Assembly: GCA_904066235.2 (NCBI GenBank)
Contig: CAJFCV020000002.1
Location: 3,534,001 to 3,598,000, forward strand
From: Bursaphelenchus xylophilus
Lineage: Eukaryota > Nematoda > Chromadorea > Rhabditida > Aphelenchoididae
Direction of reading: 5' to 3'
DNA: 64,000 bases
Made by a program: the position numbers and the translations under genes. Under the pieces are notes generated by a model that was given only the letters and a program-made list of their open reading frames with translations, was not told the DNA's origin and searched no databases. The stretch's first letter is position 1. Every line of letters begins with the position of its first letter. This document shows positions 56,986-64,000 of the stretch, in pieces.

Positions 56986-57960
56986 TTTTGCACAGTGCAA
57001 AAAATTCTCAAATTAGACTGCGCCGGGCAATACCAAAAAATGTTTTTGCCCGCAGGGTGCAAAATTTTTATTTTTTTTGCACCGTGCGACATTTTTCGCA
57101 AACAATTTTACTGCACAGTGCAGTAGAGAAGAGATATTTTTTTTTGCACCGTGCGACATTTTTTGATCAAAATTTTACTGCACTGTGCATAAAATAAAGC
57201 TTTGTTCTGCGCACAGTGCAGTGTTTTTTGGCAAAAAAATTCTACTGCACTGTGCAAATTCTTATTTGTTTTCGCACTGTGCAACAGTTTTTGATCAAAA
57301 TTTTACTGCACTGTGCAGTAGAGAAGAGATATTTTTTCGCACCGTGCGACATTTTTTGATCAAAATTTTACTGCACTGTGCTAGAAATAAAGGTTTGTTT
57401 TGCGCACAGTGCGGTGTTTTTTGGCAAAAAAATTTACTGCACTGTGCAAATTTTTTTCTAAAAATACATTGCACTGTGCAAATTCTTATTTGTTTTCGCA
57501 CTGTGCAACAATTTTTAATCAAAATTTTACAGCCTGTGCAATACAAAAAAATATTTTTTTCGTCCGCACAGTGCAAATTTTTATTTGTGTTCGCACCGTG
57601 CAAAATTTTTTGATCAAAAGTTTACTGCACTGTGCGTGAAATAAAGGCTTGTTTTGCGCACAGTGCGGTGTTTTTTGAAAAAAAAATTCTACTGCACCGT
57701 GCAAAATTTCATTTATTTTCGCACCGTGCAAAAATTTTATGATCAAAAGCTTACTGCACCGTGCATAAAATTAAGCCTTGCTTTGCGCACAGTGCAGCAT
57801 TCCTTGCCAACAAATTTTAGCACCGTGCAGCGTTTTTTGATCGAAATTTCATTGCACCCTGAAATTTTTTGTAAAATTCGACTGCACTGTGCATAAAATA
57901 AAATTTTATTTTCGCACTGTGCAAAATCTTTCCCAAAATTCCACCGCACAGTGCAAAAAT
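56986..57960. repeat. family P palindrome cluster 10, with higher-order structure
   Basis: This is the largest cluster, with about forty cores. A block of about 200 bp containing TTTTTGATCAAAATTTTACTGC, GTAGAGAAGAGATAT and GTTTTGCGCACAGTGCNGTGTTTTTTGGC is repeated, with diverging copies. A few decayed sites (GCAGGGTGC, GCACCCTGA, GCCTGTGC) are present. Confidence 0.93.
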
Positions 57961-58220
57961 TCAAAAATATCCCAAAATAAAAAATGTAAAAAAGCTATCC
58001 GTATAACATATTACAAATGTTCCAAAGCTTTTTAAAACACAAGTTCAAACCTTTTTTTCGCGACACGGAAAACGAAAGGCCAGCGGCCAACGGAAGTACG
58101 GAAGGGGAAATATCCATAAAAAAGTAAAAAACGAACCGCAAATGGTAGTGTAAATACAATAACCTTGTTTTTGGAAGGGAACCCGACTCGTTAGGGCTTT
58201 GGATTTTTTTTATTTTTTTT

Positions 58221-59058
58221 GCCGCACCTAGAGGTGGCAATCGGGCTGGGCCGGCCCGGCCCGGCCCGGCCGGGCCCGGCGATTGGGCCGGGCCGGGCCG
58301 GGCCTGAGCAGATTTGAAAAAGCCCTGGGCCGGCCTGATCGCTTCGGCCCGCGGGCCGGGCCGACACTTTCGGCCCGGCCCGGCCCGGAAGGTAGATAAG
58401 TAAAAAATTTTTAACGCTAAACCGGCAAAATAAAGTACAAATGCTTTGTAGAATGGATGGAAATTAGATTAAACCTTTTTTGACTTATACGCTGTTTTAC
58501 TACCCTTTAAAATTATGTATGTGTAACTTATTATGTGTATGTAAAATCCCACCCACATATGTAAGGGTCGGGCAAAAGTCTTCGAATTTTTTTGTGATAA
58601 ATTTAAAAATTTCACTGTAAGTTTGAATCCTCAATGTAAATAAAAGTGTTTAACCAGTTTTTGGTTAACCATTTACCTTATAACGTCCATAATTTTATAT
58701 AGCTAACTTCCTATAGGATTAAAAAATTCAACACAATCCAACTTTTTGGCTAGATTTTAGCTACCTGTACGGATGTTCCAGTCATCCGACTGGACTTTTT
58801 AATTTCACGCAGACACACGTAAAAACCTTCTGGAAAGCATAAGAACTTCCAGTAGAAAGTGCAAAGACTTTTATCCAACTTTTCTGTATTAGCGGGCCAA
58901 ACCGGGCCGGGCCGGGCCGGCCTGGGCTTTCACCGGGCCGGGCCGGGCCGGGCCTGAGCAAATTTGAAAAAGCCCTGGGCCGGCCTGGTCAATTCGGCCC
59001 GCGGGCCGGGCCGCAAAAATCGGCCCGGCCCGGCCCGATTGCCACCTCTAGCCGCACC
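58221..59058. mobile_element. non-autonomous hAT element with its 8-bp target duplication
   Basis: The element occupies 58229-59050 (822 bp) with perfect termini TAGAGGTGGCAATCGGGC and GCCCGATTGCCACCTCTA. It is flanked by GCCGCACC at 58221-58228 and again at 59051-59058, an exact 8-bp duplication as made by hAT transposases. Just inside each end are GC-rich arrays of GGGCC/GGCCC that pair within and between ends. The middle (58400-58890) is AT-rich and noncoding, so a transposase from elsewhere is required. The intact target duplication suggests a fairly recent insertion. Confidence 0.93.
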
Positions 59059-60219
59059 TTGATGAGTAATTTAATAATCGATATTGATCTTATGTAAATA
59101 TTACACTCCAAAAATGGGAATTGATATCAAATAAAGGTGAGGAAGGGAGAAGAAAAATTTAGAGGGTGTTTATATAGATGGAAGAATTTTTTTTGCTGAA
59201 CTTTGAGAAAAAAAAAAATAAAAAAAAAATATATTTTTTTATTTTTACAAATAATAAAAAATATTTTTTAAACAAAAAAAAACAATTTTTAATTTAAAAA
59301 AATCAAAAAAAGTTTATTTAATATAAAAAATTGGAAAAATCGATTTTTAAATTTTTCATAAAAAGTCCAAAAAAACTCAAAAACCCAGCGAAAAGTGCGT
59401 CCCAGAAAAAAAACATTTATAATATTCGTGACTGGGCAGCGATCAAAATTCCGTAATCGTAAATCCTCGCTTCTAACCTAACCTTTTTTCTTTTCTTTTC
59501 CTTTCAAAACAAAGGAAACAGAGGCGATTTTCGGGTGCGGAAAATAATAAAAAAATCATTTTTGAAGGTGGAAATGGTTTGAATTGGGGTAAAAAAATTT
59601 TTCTAAAATACGAAAATTAAATTTTTTTTTATTTAAAAAATTTTTTTTAAAAACAAATTTTTAATTTCAGCAAATTTTAAATTTTAATTCTCACAAAAAA
59701 AACCAAAAAAAAATCAAAAAATCAGCAAAATTCTATTTAAAAAATAATAATATTTTTGGTAAAAATTGATTTTTAAAACTCAATTTTCACTAAAAAATCA
59801 AAAAAAAAAAAAAATCAATAAATTCGCCAACCAAATCACTACATTATTTAGCCATCCTTTGAGCCTTCAAACCTCTGTTTTCTCCAAATTCTTGGAAAGT
59901 GTAACCCGTTTAAAAAGACAAAAATAAGATTACCTCTCCCAAGAATAACTTTATTCTCAGAGAAGAAAGGGATGAGAAATGAAAAAAGGGAAGCCTTACC
60001 TAACTCTTGAATAAGGTGGCAGTTTCGGAACTCAAGTACCGGCGATTTTAAGGGGCATCCCGCTGGGAAAAAGAGAGGGAAGGATTTGAAATACGGAAAA
60101 TTTCAGGGGAAAATATGCAAATTAAAAAAAAAACAAAATTTTTGAATTTCAAAATTTTTTGAATTTTTGCAAAAATCAAAAAATATTTTTTTTTTACTTT
60201 TTTTTCATTTTTTTTATTT
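59059..60219. other. very AT-rich intergenic DNA
   Basis: Long A and T runs dominate. No gene, tRNA or repeat family recognised. Confidence 0.5.
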
Positions 60220-60298
60220 TTTGCACAGTGCAAAAATTAAAAAAAAATTTTTTTTCACAGTGCAAACAAATGAAATTTTTTTTCACTGTGCAGCCCAA
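60220..60298. repeat. small family P group, partly decayed
   Basis: One intact GCACAGTGC core followed by two half-decayed sites (TTCACAGTGCAAAC, TTCACTGTGCAGCC). Confidence 0.7.
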
Positions 60299-61669
60299 AA
60301 ATTACACGATTTTTTTGATTACTCTGCAGTGTCCAATGGAGACAAAACAAATCGAAAATAATGGAAAACCCGCGCCATGGAGAAGATTATGGCCAATTAT
60401 CTTGTTGTCCTCATAATGAAAAACAAATTTTTGCCGGAAAAATGAGGTCAAAAGTAGTTGCAAATTTTGCTCAGTAATAAAAATGGCATATCCTATAATT
60501 TTAATTTATATTTGGTCGAAATAGTCGAAAAATCTAATAAAAAAGTAGGATTTGAAGAAAAACGAACGACAATTTTAAAAAAATCAAAATTTTTATAAAA
60601 AAATAATCCAAAAAATTTCAGGCTCCCTTCAATTTTTTACACAGTAATTTGACTGTAAAATCAAGCAAGACTCGTATTGTCCATCTGTTGTCCTCTTCAC
60701 GCTCTTCTCCCCTCTGAAAGCATTCAAAATTGGATTATGCACGGGATGGGCAACAGTCCGTTACAATCGCAAAATAATTGCGCGAAAAGCGAAAACAAAA
60801 GGGAGAAGGTGCGAAAAAACAATTGGTCATAATAACACGTTGCAATTTTATTTATCATACATGATTTTTGGGACAATAGGGCCACAGAATATGCTAGGGA
60901 AATGAGAAAAAATTATAGGGATGGATGTGAGTTTTTGGGGGAAAACGAAAATTAGAATAGAAAAAAATGAAAATTAGAGTAAAAAAATGAAAACTAGAAA
61001 AAAGTCGACATTTTTTCGGCGGAAAATACAAAAATTAAATTGATTTTCTCAATTTTTTTGATGAAAAAATCACCGCATTTTCATTTTTTTTTTGCAAAAA
61101 CCAAAATTTTCATGCTAAAAAAATCGGGATTTTCTGGTCGAAAAATCCCCGAAAATTCGATTTTTTCGTTTTTCCAAATAATTCAAGGCCGATGTTTTCC
61201 GAAATTAAAAAAAAAAAAAAAACAATTTTATTCCAATTTCCCTCCAAAAAAACAGTACAAAAATGCCAGAAACCTCACCCAAAGAAGCCATTTGGACCGA
61301 AAAGTCAATTAAGCAGCTCCATATTGAAATGGGCTGATCAGAAGGGAAGATTAAGTCGTCAAAGAGGGGAATGGACGGAATAATTGAGCTTACGCAACAG
61401 ACATAGGTTATGAATACAATAATATTACATATTCTGAAAAAAATTATTCTTAAAATTCGACCGAAATTTCATTTATTTAATTTTGAGCCAATCTCCCCCC
61501 TCTGCGACAACAGTTTAATCCCGCGGTTTTACGGGTTTTTTCGGGAAATGATTTTACAAGAAAGCCTGTGGGGAAATTTGCATGGCCGGAGGGCTTGTCC
61601 AAACATCTCTTTGAACCCTAAATTGGAGATGCTATTTGTGTTTTCAAAAAGTCCATGGATATCGGATAT
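60299..61669. other. intergenic, no gene supported
   Basis: Open frames at 61040 and 61410 pass through low-complexity DNA and then through the inverted repeats. No domain is visible. Confidence 0.4.
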
Positions 61670-61716
61670 AATAGAGAATTCTTTGTGCCCGCACCGTGCA
61701 CAAAGAATTCTCTATT
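61670..61716. repeat. perfect inverted repeat with 19-bp arms
   Basis: AATAGAGAATTCTTTGTGC is followed after 9 bases by its exact reverse complement. The loop plus the inner arm ends form a GCACCGTGC core, so the P palindrome lies at the centre of a larger unrelated palindrome. Confidence 0.95.
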
Positions 61717-61940
61717 TTGCACCGTGCATTCTTCTCTTTCTGGGTGTTTGCACTGTGCAGAAATATCGCGAATTTCGCTGCGACATACGCAAGTTTCAAC
61801 CACGTCGTTGCGTGGTTGAAACTTGCAGGAATTTGCACAGTGCAATTTTTGAAGCTTGCACTGTGCATAAAGGAGAATTCAAAATGCACTGTGCGTTGGC
61901 GACAAGCGTGGGAAAAAGTTAAAAAATGCACTGTGCGAAA
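61690..61940. repeat. family P palindrome cluster 11
   Basis: About eight cores (61691, 61720, 61750, 61834, 61857, 61884, 61927 and nearby) occur. Unlike in other clusters, several of the gaps between cores are themselves unique hairpins. Confidence 0.85.
61789..61826. repeat. perfect inverted repeat with 16-bp arms
   Basis: GCAAGTTTCAACCACG, a 6-base loop (TCGTTG), then the exact reverse complement. It is unrelated in sequence to the hairpin at 61670. Confidence 0.95.
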
Positions 61941-62007
61941 ACGAAAAAATGTCCAAGCACTTTATGAAAATACTAAAACTAGCCCCAATAGCTAAAACTA
62001 TTAGAAT

Positions 62008-62056
62008 GTCGGGAAAATAATGTGGATTCGTTCTCATTATTTTCCCGACAGACGAA
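62008..62056. repeat. family M element, internally deleted to its termini
   Basis: TGTCGGGAAAATAATG and CATTATTTTCCCGACA are separated by only 12 bases (TGGATTCGTTCT). Confidence 0.9.
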
Positions 62057-62084
62057 TAGAAATGCAAAGAAATCTCTGTACTAT

Positions 62085-62232
62085 CATTCTGTCGGGAAAA
62101 TAATGTGGATTCGTATCGTCTAGGAATCGCCCATCATCGCTCTGCGACGTCTAGCCGCAACTGGAAATTTAGTGCGCAACTTTTCGACGAAACATTTTCC
62201 ACCGACAAACCGTCATTATTTTCCCGACAGTT
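62085..62232. repeat. family M element, full length, second subfamily
   Basis: The termini match the family, and the inner text (TAGGAATCGCCCATCATCGC, TCTGCGACG) is the subfamily also seen at 2178 and 15500. Confidence 0.88.
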
Positions 62233-63725
62233 ACTATTGTTTGTCCCAGAAGCCCCCACAAAATCGACCTTGAATACGTAATTTGGAGACGAAGTTAAAA
62301 AGTTTTTTTCCCCCACTGAAAGGCAAGGGGCACTTTTCTGAAATTGACTCCAACCTCATTTTATTCCTCCTTGAAATGCATTTTACGTCCGCCGCAAAGT
62401 TTCCATTTCCGCGCAACTCAAGGCTGCCAGAATGAAAGAGTAATGCAATTAGGGCAAATTTTACGCAAAGTCGGCATGGGAATTAAGCAAAATTAAGTGA
62501 ATTTTGACGGCGGGATATGCTAATTTTTGAGGGGAAAAATTATTTTGGAGTCTGGAAGTTGTGATAGGAGTGAAATTTGAGATTTTTTGAAATATTAATT
62601 AAGAAAAATTTGAATATTCAAAAAATTTGAATATGCAAATTCAAAATTTTTTTTCTGACATTGATTAAAAAATGAAAATTACGATTTTTTGAGGTAAAAA
62701 ACAATTTTCTTTGACCAATTTTTTCGATGAAAAATGAGGTTTTTTAATAAAATTTTTTTTAAAACGGAGCAGGAATGCGCGTCGTATTTTACCTAAATAT
62801 CACTTCAAAAATTGCGACATATATTCTTAAAGTCCTGTTGAGCAAATTTTACCTTTGCCACTGCTCTAAGCCCGCAGGGAAATTAATTATTCCCCATGAC
62901 AAAAATTGGGAAATATTGCGGATTTTTCGATTTCGCGGGCTAAATTGGAACAGGTGACATGGACAGTAAAATAAGTGGCACGCAATTTTATAGTCACCAA
63001 GTAATAAGCTGCACCCGATATTATACCAGGGCATCAAAAATTTAGTCTAATTATTAGCAAAATTATGCAAATTTTTTGGGTTTACCAAGCTTAAAATTAA
63101 AAAAAAATATTTTTTTTGGCCTACAGAGCGTCTATTCTCTATTTTCAGCAAAGATTTACATGATTTCAAAAATATGCAAATTTTTGAAATTATGCAAATT
63201 TTGAAAAATTTGAATATTTCAAAAAAATTAAATTTTTAAATACTCCCGAAGGCCATGTCCCCAAAATTGAGTCAAAATTAACCCTAAAACACCCTGTTTT
63301 CCAATATAAAACAGTTCTGGAAAGAAACCCCAGCGCACAGTGCAGATGTGTGGCGCCAAAAGCGCGGGACAGTGATTTGCACTAGAAAAAATGGAAATTC
63401 GTGGCGGCTGCCGGATGTCCTCCGACTCTATTGTAGACAAAGACGGCTGACGGACTTTTCGAAAGGTTTTTTGGAGGTTTTTTTCGAAATTTTTTATCTT
63501 TGGGATCAAAGATTTTTTTGCTTTTGGGCGAAGAAATTGAAATTTCAGAGAGATTACTGTATTACTGTAGGAAAAAGGAGGAATTTGGGGGATTATTGGA
63601 GAAAATATATCATTATAAAGTGTGGAACGTATGAAAAAAATAAAAAAAAAATAAAAAATTTTCAATTTTTTCAAAATTTGACAAAATTGAAAAAAAAATC
63701 AAAAAAAATTCCTTGAATTTTCCCG
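62233..63725. other. intergenic, no gene seen
   Basis: AT-rich DNA with a single P core at about 63334. The 148-codon minus-strand frame at 63228 has no recognisable domain. Confidence 0.4.
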
Positions 63726-63920
63726 AAATTTGGCCCACATACTCTAAATAAGCCACATATCAATTGCTGTAAATTTTAGCCTTTTATTCACAAGCGACGC
63801 CGAGATATTCAACAATCTTTTTTTTGAGAGAGCACGTGAAATGAGGAGAGACAAAAATTTTTCGCCTGTAACTTTTTGAATTCTTTACGGAAAAAATTGA
63901 TATTTTGCAGAAACATTACA
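63726..63920 (+). repeat. family F arm at the window edge
   Basis: AGCCACATATCAATTGCTGT, GCCGAGATATTCAACAATC, GAGAGAGCACGTGAAATGAGGAGAG in the F order. The copy may continue past the window. Confidence 0.7.
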
Positions 63921-64000
63921 CACCTCACTTGTAATAAAATATAAAATTTTTGGGTTCAAAATCCAAAAAAAATTTCAAATTTTTTAAAAATTTTTCATTA

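Noticed and set aside
48160..57960. CRISPR array
   Set aside because: The repeated unit is a 9-bp palindrome at irregular spacing with low-complexity AT linkers, in a nematode nuclear context without cas genes.
58229..58400. CpG island or promoter
   Set aside because: The GC-rich text is the subterminal GGGCC array of a hAT element, mirrored at the other end and bounded by a target duplication.
61410..61922. 170-codon plus-strand frame
   Set aside because: The frame runs through two perfect hairpins and several P cores and shows no protein-like features.

Overview
This window looks like nuclear DNA of a nematode. It carries five multi-exon genes whose introns end in TTTTCAG or similar, and their products are characteristic nematode proteins: an ASH-2 subunit, a tyrosinase with paired ShK domains, an MLT-10-type moulting protein, a divergent PP1-like phosphatase and a latrophilin. 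It also has two eukaryotic tRNA genes and very AT-rich intergenic DNA full of small inverted-repeat elements. The species cannot be named from the sequence. I joined exons by hand using open frames and GT..AG signals, and in all five genes the exon lengths sum to an uninterrupted reading frame.

Layout. 1-7 kb is repeat-rich and holds a dead 1.3-kb mariner-like element (3458-4756). 7-11 kb is the ash-2 gene (+). 11-19 kb is mostly repeats with one tRNA-Ser(CGA). 19.3-25 kb is the tyrosinase gene (+), whose introns are loaded with 58-bp hairpins. 27-32 kb is the MLT-10-like gene (-), with several inverted-repeat elements and a copied piece of its own last exon in its introns. A tRNA-Ala(UGC) lies at 33.0 kb. 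33.4-36.4 kb is the PP1-like phosphatase (+), which converges on the latrophilin gene (-, 37.0-45.3 kb). From 45.3 kb to the end I see no convincing gene. That part holds large clusters of one short palindrome and a non-autonomous hAT element with a perfect 8-bp target duplication.

Repeat families, named here for convenience. P: the 9-bp palindrome core GCACNGTGC, in clusters of roughly ten to forty copies spaced 15-40 bp apart in AT-rich linkers. H: a hairpin with arms TTTTATACGATGAAAC, often in tandem units of about 127 bp. M: a roughly 140-bp element with ends TGTCGGGAAAATAATG. F: a roughly 445-bp foldback with ends GGGAAGTACCCCAAGTGC. C: a foldback with ends near GTCCGTTC and AAAGTCGCTGGAGTGATTTT that carries several P cores.

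The most unusual system is family P. Its core arms are almost invariant while the central base is any of the four and the linkers drift. Clusters have grown by duplication of multi-core blocks, and one cluster lies between two inverted arms of about 395 bp. It could be a transposon-derived satellite or a binding platform for a dimeric DNA-binding protein; the sequence alone does not decide this. The five genes have no obvious shared pathway. The moulting protein and the tyrosinase both plausibly act in the cuticle.
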